Of a stretch of DNA of 64,000 nucleotides, positions 22,851 through 33,949 are shown piece by piece. Numbering within the stretch: position 1 is the first letter of the stretch; each line of letters opens with the position of its first letter. The stretch comes from Erinaceus europaeus (taxonomy: Eukaryota > Chordata > Mammalia > Eulipotyphla > Erinaceidae): positions 1 through 64,000 of the forward strand of contig NW_026647334.1 in assembly GCF_950295315.1 (NCBI RefSeq), written 5' to 3'. The translations under genes were made by a program, and so were the position numbers. The notes beneath the pieces were generated by a model. The model did no database searches, was not told the origin of the DNA, and saw only the letters and a program-made list of their open reading frames with translations.

Positions 22851-23195
22851 GGGCCAGGCGGTAGTGCAGCAGGTTAAGCAAACATGGTGCAAAGCACAAG
22901 GAGCTGCGTTAGGATCCCGGTTTCAGCCCTCAGTTCCCCACCTGTGTGTGGGGAGTCGCTTCACGGGTGGTGAAGCAGGTCTGCAGGTGTCTTTCTCTTT
23001 CCCTCCCTGTCTTCCCTTCCTTTCTTGATTTCTCTCTGTCCTACCCAACAACAACAACAACGGTAATGGCAATAATAACAATAATAACAAGGGTAACAAA
23101 AATAGGAAAAATGGCCTCCAGGAGCAGTGGATTAATTGTGTAGGCACCAAGCCCCAGCAATAACCCTGGAAGCAAAAAGAAAAAGAAAATCTACA
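22851..23195 (+). mobile_element. Hedgehog tRNA-derived SINE, sense
   Basis: 'ggggccaggcggtagtgcag' head, 'ggatcccggtttcagccc' at the B-box position, 'gaagcaggtctgcaggtgtc', a CAA-rich stretch and the 3' 'caccaagccccagcaataac' block. It inserted directly into or beside the poly-A of the preceding L1 copy. Confidence 0.9.
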
Positions 23196-23219
23196 TACAC
23201 TTCATTTTACAAAAAAAAA

Positions 23220-25110
23220 AAAGTTTTTGTATATTCGCAAAATTGTGCAGTGAGCACCACTACAATATTCCCGAATATTTTTGTCACATTTAAAAAAGTT
23301 TATGTCCATTATTAGTGTTCACTTTCTACCCATTATTCCTAGCTTTTGGAAACTACTAATCTAGTTTCTACCTCAATAAATTTAGCTACCCTTATATAGA
23401 TTATCAATAGAATTATACAACCTGTGACCTTTCCGTCTGGCATTGTCCCTTAGAGCAATGTTTTTAAGATTCATTTATTTAGTAATATATATCAGTACTT
23501 CATTCATCTTTTTAGTTGAGTAATACTCCATTATATGGTATATACCATCTTTTATTTAGCCATTCATCAAATGATGGGCATTTTGGTTGTTTCTATTTTG
23601 TGGCTATTATGACTAATTCTGATAATTCTAATTTGATTAGGTAGCTATATAAATCCCTGTACATTTTTGTGTGTGTGGACATGTTGTTAATAATCTGTGC
23701 TACAATATATTAGGAACATATATAGGTTTAACTTTTTTTTCTACATCGGTTCTTGGGCATCAGAAAAATCAGAAAATGCATCAGAAAAATAACCATAGGA
23801 AATTTTGTTAAGTCATGCTTCTTGTTCCCTTCCAATGTTGCTGTCAGACCAGGCCCTCTCTGTGACAATGGACACTTACATATGTCTACAGTTTGTAATC
23901 TGGGCCTTCCCCCTCTTGCAAATAAGGGAATAGTTGGGACAGACACAAGGCCATTTGTATTAGAGGGTGACTTGACTGTTCCTTAAGATCTACCTTGACT
24001 TCTTTTAAATTCTGTTCTGGAAAAATCTAGTTCCTCTAGACCAAGGATAGCATGGGAGTGTCTATAACGTAGTGCTTATCTTCTCCTTTAGTGTAGTAAA
24101 TACTAGAAAAAGCCTGTAGATATTTCCACAGCTCTTTCTTGTTTGTTTTTAATTATCTGTTAACTTTTTATTGGATAGAGACAGAGATAAATTGAGAGAG
24201 GAGAGAGAGATAGAGAGGGAGAAAGGGAGAGAGATATCTGCAGCCCTGCCCTGCTTCACCACTTGTGAAGTCTTCCCCCTGCAGGTAGGGACCTGGGTCC
24301 TTGCACACTGGAATGTGAGCACTTAACCAGATGTGCCACCAATAGGTTTAACTTTTTTATAAAATACCATACTGTTTTCCAAAGTGACTGTGACATTTAA
24401 ATTTTTAGCATCAGGATAAGAGGATTTAAAAGTCCTTCACGCCTTTATCAACAGATACTATTATCTGGAATTTTACTGCTGTCACTAATCCAGTGGGTGT
24501 GAAGTAGCAGCTCAATGTGATTAAAAAATCTTTTTAATTGTAGTAAATCCACATAGTAAAAAAAAAAAAAATGTAACTGTTGTTACGTGCAGAGTTCAAT
24601 GGCATTGAGTACATGCACTGTTTCGCCTACCATCATTACTAGCATTCTTCTTGCATTCACAGAACTCAGTTCTTCTTGCAAAACTGTAACTCTACTCAAT
24701 GCTAACTGAACATTTTCTTTCCTCCTGTCAGCCCTGGCAACAACTGGCAAAATTCTACTTTCTGTCTCTGTGAGTTTGACTACTTTAAGTACCTCATATA
24801 AGTGGAATCATATAGTATTTGCCTTTTTCTGACTGGTTTAGTTTACTTGGCATAATGTCTTCAAGGTTCATCCATGTTGTAGCATGTGTTCAATATGGTT
24901 TTTATTTACATTTCCCTGATGACTAATGATGTTCGTATGCTTACTGGTCTTTAGTACATTTTCTTTAGAAAAATGTCTATTCAAATTATTTCACTGTCCA
25001 TAAATTGATGACTATTCTGGACTAAGATCTACTTTTTGTGTTGTCCACAATACATCTCTAGGTATTTTCTCTAAAATTCATATGGTGAATTGTATTACTT
25101 AATCTCATCC
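23220..25110 (-). mobile_element. Ancient L1M-type 3' region, antisense, interrupted
   Basis: Hallmarks of antisense old mammalian L1: 'gttgagtaatactccatta', 'tttatttagccattcatc', 'gggcattttggttgtttct', 'aagtggaatcatatagtatt' and 'ggttcatccatgttgtagc'. It is split by the 0.6-kb insertion 23739-24341. No usable reading frame. Confidence 0.8.
23739..24341 (-). mobile_element. SINE plus about 400 bp of extra 3' sequence, inserted as one unit
   Basis: The unit lies between perfect 17-bp copies of ATAGGTTTAACTTTTTT (23722-23738 and 24342-24358). Read on the minus strand it starts at 24341 with a tRNA-type SINE head ('ggtggcacatctggttaag', 'gtgaagcagggcagggctg', CT-rich block, about 195 bp). It continues into about 400 bp that resembles no repeat I know, and ends with a poly-A beside the left repeat. 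This is the structure expected of 3' transduction. The extra part has no recognisable coding sequence. Confidence 0.65.
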
Positions 25111-25259
25111 TTTGGGATAACAGATGCTCAAAATTCCTGCTGCTCATGATAACTGGAAGTCCTGGTCAATCTTGATATGGCTTCACCTAATAAGAGAAAT
25201 GTTAATGACAAATAAAAATAATTTTAGACTTTGTATGCATTTTAGTCTGTCCAATTTTT

Positions 25260-25460
25260 TAAAAAATTTTTATTATCTTTATTTACTAGATAGAGACAGC
25301 CAGAAATTGAGAGGAGGAAGAGAGATAGAGAGAGACACCTGCAGCACTGTTTCACCACTTGCAAAACTTTCCCCCTGCACATGGCGACCGGGGGCTCAAA
25401 CCTGGGTCCTTGTGCACCATAATATGTATGCTCAACCAGGAGCACCACTACCTGGCCCCC
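25260..25460 (-). mobile_element. Hedgehog-type SINE, antisense, with target-site duplication
   Basis: Antisense order: T-rich tail, 'tagatagagacagccag', 'gagacacctgcagcactg', 'ccccctgcacatggcgacc' and the head ending 'caccactacctggcccc'. Flanks carry a perfect 16-bp repeat AGTCTGTCCAATTTTT (25244-25259 and 25461-25476). Confidence 0.9.
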
Positions 25461-25476
25461 AGTCTGTCCAATTTTT

Positions 25477-26370
25477 AAAAACTGGTAATGGATATTGATT
25501 CTAACTAACCTATCTTTCCTATGTTTTTTTTTCTCATTTACATCCATATTATAAATACCACTGCTTGAGTAATTTTCAAAATTATAAATATGATCAAGTC
25601 ATTCTTCAATGCAAAATTAAATATATTCCATTATCAATCAAAATAAATGCATAAAATAAATAATAGAGGTCTTTCCATTTTGGAAGGGCTGAAGAAATTA
25701 GGAATTAAAACATTTTATATTGTATAAATAACCTAAAAAAAATTGTGTGCACAAGCAAGCACCTACCCAAACAACATAAATGAATTTTTCACAAAATTCC
25801 CTACCTGTTGAGAAATAGTGCAGATGTGGTTGAACACTGGCGGGGCCCACAAACCACTATATTTCCATGTGAGTATTATTATTTACATATCAATCTTCTG
25901 CCTTGTTTTAAAAATGACTCCTCTGCCACCACATTACCCCTCAGGGTACCGCCCATTCTCATGCTAGCTAAAACTATAGCAATGCTGGCTACCAAAGATT
26001 TCTACCTTCTCAGAGTGCCTTGTTTTCTCCACCTCCTTTCTAGCCAGTCCTGTTCCTGACTTGCCACTATAGAAGTCACTCCTGTTTCTGCTCTCTCTCT
26101 TTTTCTCTTCTGCTTCCCAACTTGGAAAAGACCAGGAGAAAGGCTGGTGTGCATAGCAGGAGGTGGCCATTTTGCTAGCTCCACGTAGCCTAAACCCACT
26201 GTGCTCGCACATGACTCTGGAGCATCCACATTAGTAAAGAATTTTATTACCATGTTGCCAGGAGTTCTTGGTCTCTTCTCTCTCTGGCGACACTAGCCTG
26301 GAACCTACCCTTACTACATATGCCTTTTGATATTTCTGAAAATTAAAAAAAGCCTTGTATGAGACTTATT
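25477..26370. other. Unique DNA, no gene seen
   Basis: No clear repeat. 26060-26300 is less AT-rich but neither strand shows a recognisable protein or exon signals. Confidence 0.4.
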
Positions 26371-26374
26371 AAAT

Positions 26375-26690
26375 TGATTTTTTTTGTTTGGTTTTGCTTG
26401 AAGGGTTATTACTGGGGCTCAGTGCCTGCACTACGAATCCACGGTTCCTGTGAACCATTTTTTTTAAGAGGATAGTATAGAGAAATTGAGAGGGAAGGGG
26501 GAAATTGAGAAATTGAGGGAGGAGGGGTAGAGAAGGAGAGAGAAGGACAGACAACTGCAGATCTGCTTCACCACTTGAAAAGTGACCCCCACTGCATATA
26601 GGGAGCTGGGGACTTGAACCAGGATCTTTGTGCATGTCCTTTTACTTAGTACTATGTGTGCTTAACCCAGTGTGCCACTGAAAGACCCCC
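26375..26690 (-). mobile_element. Hedgehog-type SINE, antisense
   Basis: It begins with the antisense 3' block ('ttattactggggctcagtgcc', 'actacgaatccac'), then a purine-rich part with internal partial repeats of 'gaaattgag', 'gacaactgcagatctgcttc' and the head ending 'cccagtgtgccactg'. Older than the sharpest copies. Confidence 0.8.
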
Positions 26691-26784
26691 TTAAATAGAT
26701 TTTCAAAACTTATATTTGGGAAACACAATTCTACAGCATGACAAAATATGACAAGTCTCTTCATATTTGGTAAAAGATAATTTT

Positions 26785-26980
26785 ACCAGTGATTCTTCCT
26801 CCAAGTTGCACAATAGGATCACTTGGAGAATTGAAATAATTTTTTAGAGTACAATTAATGTACACCTCCATTCTTGAAAGTGCTCAGATATAAAGTATGG
26901 AAGATAATCCAGAACCTGATTTTACTAATAGGTCCCAAATTAATTCAGCTGTGGAGACAGATTTGAGGACAGCTATTCTA
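26785..26980 (+). mobile_element. Possible MER5/MER20-type DNA transposon relic
   Basis: 'cagtgattcttcctccaag', 'caataggatcacttggaga', 'aatccagaacctgatttta' and the closing 'ggacagctattctaatga' follow the pattern of short hAT-Charlie relics, whose ends contain 'gattct' and 'ctaatg' blocks. Low certainty because no terminal repeat pair is clear. Confidence 0.35.
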
Positions 26981-27149
26981 ATGATATAGTACTTGATTTC
27001 CCCCCACTCCAAACAAACATTTCTTGTTTCTTGTATAGTCTTTTTTGACACACATTTTCCTCCACTGGGATTTATGCCCTCTGCCTAGTAGAAGCTTAGG
27101 CCCATATGAATACTACTTCCTGTTTATTTCTTCAATCAAAAGAATCTCA

Positions 27150-27480
27150 TCTTTATCGACCTGTCAACACCCATGTTCAGTGAGGAAGCAATTACAGAAG
27201 CCAGACCTTCCACCTTCTGCACCCCGTAATGATCTTGGGTCCATACTCCCAGAGGGATAAAGAATAGGAAAGCTATCAAGGGATGGAAAGGGATGCAGAG
27301 ATCTGGTGGTGGGAATTATGTGGAGTTGTACCCCTCTTATCCTATGGTTTTGTCAGTGTTTCCTTTTTTTTAAATTTATTTATTGGGGAATTAATGTTTT
27401 ACATTTAACAGTAAATACAATAGTTTATACATGCATAACATTTCCCAGTTTTGACAGTGTTTCCTTTTTATAAATAAAAA
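27150..27480 (+). mobile_element. Truncated L1 3' end, sense, interrupted by another L1 scrap
   Basis: 'gacctgtcaacacccatgttc', 'attacagaagccagacc', 'agggataaagaataggaaag' and 'tacccctcttatcctatgg' are the last part of the long-type L1 3' UTR. The terminal 'gacagtgtttcctttttataaat' continues after an 85-bp insertion (27364-27448). Confidence 0.85.
27364..27448 (-). mobile_element. 85-bp L1 3'-end insertion, antisense
   Basis: The reverse complement of the short-type L1 terminus (as at 41590-41665): 'tattggggaattaatgttt', 'cagtaaatacaatag', 'atgcataacatttccc'. It is flanked by TTTTG(T/A)CAGTGTTTCC at 27348-27363 and 27449-27464, so this is an extremely 5'-truncated L1 insertion into an older L1 3' end. 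Confidence 0.85.
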
Positions 27481-27625
27481 AAATCAAAAAGAGAGAGTGA
27501 GAGGAGAGAGAGACCAACCATAGAACCAAAGTTTCCTTCACTGTAGTGGGAGGCAGGCTTGAACTTCAGTATCACACTGAGCAAAGCAGCTCATTATCCA
27601 AGTAAGCTATTTTATCAGCCCCAAA
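27481..27625 (-). mobile_element. Older SINE, antisense
   Basis: A GA-rich block, 'gagagaccaaccatagaacc', 'agtgggaggcaggcttgaac' and the head remnant 'caagtaagctattttatcag' form an antisense relic similar in order to 14355-14575. Confidence 0.5.
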
Positions 27626-27744
27626 GGTGAATTTTATGGTATGTGAATTTAAATTTAATTAAACATGGGAATAAGCTTTATCCTAATATTAGAACATTGG
27701 GCATTCTGATGAGAAGCCATATACTACATGGCTTCAGAATCTGA

Positions 27745-27955
27745 GTTGATTTCTTATCAATAATGCGTTTGAGTGGTGTGTTCTAGGACAGATTCCTTAA
27801 ACCTCTCTGCAACCATAGTTTCCTCATCTGAAATGTGGAGACAGCAATATTTCCTAAGATTAGGAAATGTGAAGACTTATAAATACATAGCAGATGAACA
27901 GTCTAGCACAGCAAATAGAACATAGTATCAGCTCAATAAGTAATACTTTGTATCT
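27745..27955 (+). mobile_element. MIR relic
   Basis: 'ttccttaaacctctctgc', 'agtttcctcatctgaaatg', 'ggaaatgtgaagacttataa' and 'agtctagcacagcaaatag' reproduce the MIR core and 3' order. Diverged ancient copy. Confidence 0.75.
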
Positions 27956-28099
27956 TTGTATAAACATTTTAAATAATGTACTGGGAATTTACTGAATGCA
28001 CTAGAAAGTTATGAGGCAAAGAGAGTTTAGGAATATGGAGAAGTCTCTTATACAGATTTTACCATTGACCCACTTACTGGACTCATGATCCACTATTTT

Positions 28100-28345
28100 T
28101 TCAAATATTTATTTTGGGTGTTGAGAGAGAGAGAGAGAAATGTGCCAAAGCACCACTTCCAAGGATTGAACTGGGGTCCTAGGCTTATATATTTTGCTCT
28201 CTAAATTATTTCCCTGTCTTCATATTCTAATTTTTATTTATTTATGAGTGGAAGAAAGAACAACATATTATCTTTGGCATATGTGGTGATAGGACTCAAA
28301 CTTAGGATCTTGTGCTTTCAAGTTTGTACTGATTTTTGTGCCTCT
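28100..28345 (-). mobile_element. Decayed SINE relics, antisense
   Basis: Two poor matches in tandem: 28115-28220 ('gagagagagagagaaatg', 'gattgaactggggtcctagg') and 28240-28340 ('gatgagtgg'-like tail, 'gataggactcaaacttaggat'). Old tRNA-type SINE debris. Confidence 0.35.
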
Positions 28346-28699
28346 TTCTGCACCCTCATATTTTCAAAAAATATTTAGCTTGAGTAGCAACAACTAGTTT
28401 CAGAAATGACAGAGGTCTCACAAGAAAATTATGTACACAAGCTTTTTAGCATTTAATAAACTTAAATTTAAATAGATAAATGAACATATACAAATCACAG
28501 TATGAGAAGATCTGGGTTTTGGTCCACTATTACTCATCTATGAGATCTCATCGAATTTTGAAATGCCAAGACAATCCTAATAAAGGAATCATTTGCATGG
28601 TAAGTAAGATAGACTGCAAAATATGTGTCAAATAATAGACATGCTGGTATATACACCTTTTGTACTTTTGAATTTATCTCCTTTTTATCATCAGTGCAG
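28346..28699. other. Unique AT-rich DNA
   Basis: Nothing recognisable. Confidence 0.4.
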
Positions 28700-29125
28700 T
28701 CTGTTTCTCTGCGTCGGTTCATCCGGGCTGGGCTTGGATATTACTTTGAAAGAGAACTTGGCAGAAATGATGCCATGTAATTTCCAAGGCTAGACCATCA
28801 GACACCCTGCAGCTTACTCTTTCACCCTCTGGGACCATCGTCCTGAGAACAAGCATCGTCCTGAGATATATCCTGATGACAGGGAACTGGACTAAACTGA
28901 AGATGGGCAGCCATCAGAGAGAGAAACTGCACTTGGCCCATAACCAGAACCAACTGCCATTCATATGAACAAGAGCCCCTGAGATACTTTTTAGTCTGAA
29001 TGACACCATGGGAAACCAACCAAAGAACAGCTTCTTCAGCCCACAGGACAATGAGGACTAATAAGTTCTCCTTTTATATTGTTAAATTTCAGAACTGTGG
29101 TTACCAGAGAAAGCTTAATCAATTA
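28700..29125 (+). mobile_element. MLT1-like MaLR LTR relic (ancient ERVL-type)
   Basis: Blocks 'tttccaaggctagaccatc', 'ccctgcagcttactctttc', 'cagcccacaggacaatgag' and 'gttaaatttcagaactgtgg' follow the order of MLT1-type solo LTRs. A small local duplication of 'catcgtcctgaga' occurs at 28835-28866. No internal retroviral genes are present. The 'ttttatcatcag' at 28685 resembles a splice acceptor but is better explained as part of this old repeat region. Confidence 0.55.
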
Positions 29126-30715
29126 GTAAACTATGTTCGCTTCTGATCAGCACAAATTGTAACCTGCAGCAGGGAGGTTTCTTTTACTGCATTGCTGGTA
29201 TCCCTACTACTGTGCCTATTATAGTCCACCCCACACACCATAGGCTCTCAATAAATACTTGTTAACCTGTCCCAACACACATATTAGCCTTCGGGTATAT
29301 TTATATTTCTAAATGTACTAATTTACTAATTTGCAAACTGCTGAAAATCAACATAATTATCACCAACAATTTGTATTGCTCTCATATCACAAGTGAAACA
29401 ATAGAACATATAATTGGGATATTGCTCCCTGGCTGCGGTGGATTATAACTGTCATAATAATGCTGGTAAGATTATACAGCGAGTCAGCCCTCAAATGTGG
29501 GTTAATAAATGAACCAGTGGACTTCTGTAAGTGAAACCCTAAGACTATTTTTTAAATTGCCACTAAAATTGCACTGAGTAGAGGCATAATAAGCAGATCA
29601 ATGAATCTTGGCAATAGACCAGACATCCTTCTACTGATAAACTAATAATCACTTGCAACTTGTTTACATAGCTGTCTCACTTAATACCAACATCACAAAA
29701 ACTGATGCAAAATAACAATAATAAATATGCTGCTTGGAAAGAAAAGCAAAAGCAAATGAGCTAACTAGAGTATGTCAATATAAAATCAGTTATCCCGGTG
29801 ATAAGGAACTTCACAGATGCTAGTTTATTCTTTCAAGTTGGCTATCATTCCCACTTTGATGTCAAATCAGAAGACACTTGGCATGACACCAAATGTTATT
29901 CCAATAATGGAACACTAATGTGCTTGACGAGCAGTCTACCCTATTATAAAGTGCTAAAGATAAATCAGTCTAAACTGCAAACTACCTATACACATCTTTA
30001 TCTGCAGAATCTTAGAAAACCACACACAAGATTTTAGAAATGCTTATGACCCAGAAAGTAGATGTGGGAGCAGAAACTAACGTGGAGGAGCCCACATTCA
30101 GATTATATACTGTGTGAGATCCCCACAGAGTCCATTTGGAGATGGAGAAGGAGGATCCTGTATCCCAAGTGGTTTTCTTCAGCCACAGAAATTCAGCTTC
30201 AGCCAGGCCACCCATCCTATAAAAACAAAGAAACAAACAAAAAACCTTCCATCTTTAAGTGGGGCCTGGCAGTCACACAGAAACTACAGAATTGTTCATG
30301 AGAAACTGAATTAATTGATAATAAATTAGTTACCTGGAGGGTGCAAGCTTCTGAATGAGTCAGCAAAGTGCTCATCTGTAAGGTCAAGTGTGTCCTTAGA
30401 AAACTGACAGTCAGTCACAGTGCACAACTGACTTTAAGGTTCAACGAAGGCAGGTTCTGGTGCTCTAGTGTCACAAACGGTGACACAGGCCAGTAATGAA
30501 CTCCTGGGAGCTAGATTTTCATAGACCAGTGTTTCACTCTCAGAACCTTTTCTTTTCACCCCACATCCCCCAGTCACAGATGTCATGCCCATGCACAGCC
30601 TCACCTTCCTCTCCACAGGGCCAGTGGCAGCAGACATTTGTGGAATAAATGTGGAAAGAACTACTACGTTAGCAAAGAAAAGTTGAGAGTGGGTAAACCC
30701 AGCAATTGTGAATTA
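29126..30715. other. Unique DNA with a possible L2/MIR 3' end
   Basis: 29195-29275 ('ctactgtgcctattatagtcc', 'ggctctcaataaatacttg') resembles an L2 or MIR 3' end. The rest has no recognisable gene or repeat. Short frames near 30430-30640 show no known domain. Confidence 0.4.
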
Positions 30716-30945
30716 AATTGTTATATTTTTTTGTTACTGCTAATGTTGGATAGGACAGAGAGAAACTGAGAGAGGAGGGGAAGACAGATAGAGAGGGAGA
30801 GATAGACACCTGCAGACCTGCTTCACTGCTTGTGAGGGAACACCCCTGCAAGTGGGGATCCAAGGCTTCAACTGGGATCTTTAGGGCAGTCCTCATGCTT
30901 TGCACTATGTGCACTTAACCCAGTGTGCTACTGCTCAGGCCCCCA
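30716..30945 (-). mobile_element. Hedgehog tRNA-derived SINE, antisense
   Basis: 'tgttactgctaatgttggat' tail side, 'gagaggaggggaagacagat', 'gacacctgcagacctgcttc', a degraded B-box region 'cttcaactgggatc' and the head ending 'cccagtgtgctactgctcagg'. Confidence 0.88.
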
Positions 30946-31319
30946 AATTTTTACATTTTTTTTTTTTAGTGTTAAGACTTGGAAGGCACTTGTAGCAGTA
31001 ACTTTAAGCCTAGATAATGTGATTTTATAGTCTTTTAATTTTAAAACTTTTTTAAAAAAGTGATAACACTATTGCATATAAAAATGAAAACATAACACTG
31101 TATAATATTGAACATAAATCATGTTCATCTACGCTCCATAAAACCCCTTGTTTATATTTTGCTATATATTCCTAACTCTAGGGGAATACCAAAGACAGAG
31201 TGTTAGGAACTAATTGGCCTGAACCTTTGGGAAAATGGATATAGTGTCCTCATGGTTACTTTAGTGCCTTTTGGGGGTTAATGAAACATAAAGGGGTTTT
31301 AAATTAAAATTCCTATTCA

Positions 31320-31620
31320 GGGTACTGGGAGATTGCTCAGTGGTTAGAGTTCATGTGTCATGAAGCATGAAGCCCTGGGTTTGGTTCCTGACACCACATG
31401 AGAGCACCATGACAGCACTAAGGGATGCCAGTGAATGGTGGAACAGTACTTTGGTGTCTCTCATTTCTTTATCTTCTTTTTTTCCCTCTCTCCTCTCTCT
31501 CTCAAAAAACAAAACAAAACCAAAAACAGAGAATAAAAAATTGAATGACGGGGCCAGTCAGAAGAGCAGTGTATGTGTGAGGCCCTGGGTTCATTCCCCA
31601 CTACTTGTTCACTCATAATA
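31320..31620 (+). mobile_element. Two older SINE copies, sense
   Basis: 31320-31540: 'gggagattgctcagtggtta', 'agccctgggtttggttcctga', 'agcaccatgacagcactaag' and a CT-rich tail followed by A-rich DNA. 31555-31620: a short head-only copy ('ggggccagtcagaagagcag', 'gaggccctgggttcattcccc'). Both belong to a non-ERI-like older tRNA SINE group. Confidence 0.6.
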
Positions 31621-32149
31621 AAAAAAGAAAGTCCTCTTCTTCAGAAATGTGTCCAGCATATAGCTGGCAAGTCCTCTGAGGGGGAGGAGATAGTCCAACA
31701 GTAAAATGGATATGATCTTCATTAACTCTGATGTAGGTGTCAGTAACTAGGAAGATTTGTTTTCCTTTCCAATCCCTAGTATCAGTTCTATCCACCACTT
31801 TTCCATTAACATTTTATATACACTTATTGGTTATACCAGTCATTTGGACCAGAAAAAATTAACATGTTTCCTTATCCAGAACAACAGTCAAATATATGTA
31901 CCAGTGGAATGATTGACAAAAACCTTTTATTGGGGTCATCAAAAGTAACTTAAGATGAAACTAGTAAATCATCATACTTGGAGTTAAAGTTTTTCAACAG
32001 TGTATTGAATGCATTAAATAGTGTGGGCTTACATCAAGAGAAGTTTAAATTACAACTAGAGGTTATTTAATAATGCTTAGAGGAGTTTGTATCTGCTTAT
32101 TTTTCTTTAACAGGAAAACAATATTATTCATTAAATGCTTGCTGAGAGA
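31621..32149. other. Unique DNA, no gene seen
   Basis: Nothing recognisable beyond AT-rich unique sequence. Confidence 0.4.
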
Positions 32150-32260
32150 TTCCTGAGTGTAGGAAATGTGTCATTTTAGTTTTGTGACCCTCAGCACTGA
32201 GAACCGTGCCTACCATGTAATTGACACTCAATAAATGTCAATTGAATTATTGTGTGACCA
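32150..32260 (+). mobile_element. L2 3'-end relic
   Basis: 'cagcactgagaaccgtgcc', 'taattgacactcaataaatg' and 'caattgaattattg' follow the typical L2 3' terminus. Confidence 0.6.
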
Positions 32261-32459
32261 AAGAAACACTCCACTGAAGTGAATGCCTGAAACCAACTAA
32301 TTAAAATATATGTATTATTTAGAATAAATAATAGACCAGTATTTCAGAGCTGAAATGTTTTATGCTGTGGTGTAAATTAATTTGGGAAGTTTGGTCACTG
32401 CCTGAGCAAGAAACAGATATAATTGCTATTTAACTTTAACCATTTTTTAGTTTAAAAAA

Positions 32460-32580
32460 AAAGTCCATTGTTTGATTCCCAGGATTGAATGTGCCAGATG
32501 GAGGTTCTAGTTATCAGTTTCTTTCTCTTCTCTATTATTAATGAATGCAGATGATGGAATTTTTAAAAATAAAAATAAAT
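32460..32580 (+). mobile_element. Old SINE relic, sense
   Basis: 'attgtttgattcccaggatt', 'gaatgtgccagatggagg' and a CT-rich stretch. It is clearly related to 34160-34260, which shares 'cccaggattgaatgtgccag'. Confidence 0.5.
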
Positions 32581-32689
32581 AGTATTCTAGTGAAAAACAT
32601 GTTTAATTAGTGTACTTTGCTATATGTCTTATTATAATACTATAATATTATATATGTTATAATATTATAGTACTTAATAGTCTACTTAT

Positions 32690-33120
32690 GCATTTGTCAC
32701 TTTCACCAGGGCTTCACCTTCCCAGACTGAAACTTCCAAGTAGAATGATAGAGACAGAGCTACTGAGACAGAGAGAAAAAGAGAAAGACACCACAGTCCT
32801 AAAGCTTCTCCAGGTACGGTGAGTCTGACGCTGGAACCTAGGTCAGATACATGGCAAAGCAGGGACTCTCCCAGAGGAACACTCACCCACACACCTCTAC
32901 AGCCCTCTTTTTAAAATTAGCTTCCCCAAACCCTTCACAGTTCAGATAGTGAAGCATTTTTCATATTTACGGTTTATTTTAATGAGTGAGAGATGGAGAA
33001 AGAGAGGCGGGGCGGGGAAGGGGGGGGCAGATCACTGCTCAACTCTGTTCTGGGGACTAAACCTGGGACTCTAGCCCTCAGGCATCAGTCTGGTGCACAA
33101 CCACTGCAATATCTCTCTGC
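32690..33120 (-). mobile_element. Two older SINE copies, antisense
   Basis: 32695-32905: 'caccagggcttcaccttccc', 'gagacagagctactgagac', 'gtcctaaagcttctccagg' and 'catggcaaagcaggga'. 32970-33120: 'gtgagagatggagaaagag', 'gatcactgctcaactctg', 'gggactaaacctgggactc' and 'gcaatatctctctgc'. Each follows an antisense SINE order. Confidence 0.55.
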
Positions 33121-33600
33121 TTGAAAAGTGTTTTTTTCTTTTGAAATATGTTAATTTAAAATAGCAACTTACCTTTTTTATTATTGTAACATTAATAATG
33201 GGAGAATAAAAATGAGTGCTAAAAATGAGACTTCTTAGGCAAAATAGACTATTTAAAAATCTTTTTCACTAGAATACTATTTATTTTTATTTTTAAAAGT
33301 TCCATCATCTGTCATTCTTTATTAGGAGAGGAACTCATGATTGGAATCTTTGGGGGTAGATGTTTACAAAATTTAAATTAGGTGTTCTCTGGATTTTTAG
33401 TCTTAATGCTACAGAAATAACATCTAGAGTTCACTGTATACTTTTTTCAAAAAATGTAAGTTAATTACATCCTTCTTATACATTTACAAAATTTATCATC
33501 TCTAACACAATGACACGAGTGAAACAATTTTATATGTGGAAGATTTAAATATTTCCCTATATTAACAAAGCACTGCTCAAAATTAAAAAAAAAAGTTTCT
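33121..33600. other. Unique AT-rich DNA
   Basis: Nothing recognisable. Confidence 0.4.
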
Positions 33601-33945
33601 GGGGGCCTGGCAGTAGCACAGCGGGTTAAGTGCAACTGGTGCAAAGCACAATGATCAGCTGAAGGATCCCGGTTCAAGCCCCCGGCTCCCTAACTGCAGG
33701 AGGGTCGCTTCACAGGTGGTGAAGCAGGTCTGCAGGTGTCTATCTTTCTTTTCCCCCTCTGTCTTCCCCTTCTCTCTCAATTTCTCTCTGTCCTATCTAA
33801 CAACAACGATGACAGTAGCAATAATTAGCAACAAAAGGGAAAAAATAGCCTCCAAGAACAATAGGGAAAAAATAGCCTCCAGGAAGCAGTGGATTCCTGG
33901 TACAGGCACGGTGGAGGCAAAAAAAAAAAAAAAAAAAAAAAGGCG
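33601..33945 (+). mobile_element. Hedgehog tRNA-derived SINE with an internal 27-bp duplication, sense
   Basis: 'gggggcctggcagtagcac' head, 'ggatcccggttcaagccccc', 'gaagcaggtctgcaggtgtc', a CAA-rich part, a 3' 'cctccaggaagcagtggattc' block and a pure 22-base A run. The unit beginning 'gggaaaaaatagcctcca' is repeated in tandem at 33837 and 33864. Confidence 0.92.
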
Positions 33946-33949
33946 GGGG

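Noticed and set aside
28685..28770. Apparent exon: 'ttttatcatcag' acceptor followed by an open stretch to a stop
   Set aside because: The stretch runs into an MLT1-like LTR relic, whose blocks explain the sequence better than a host exon.
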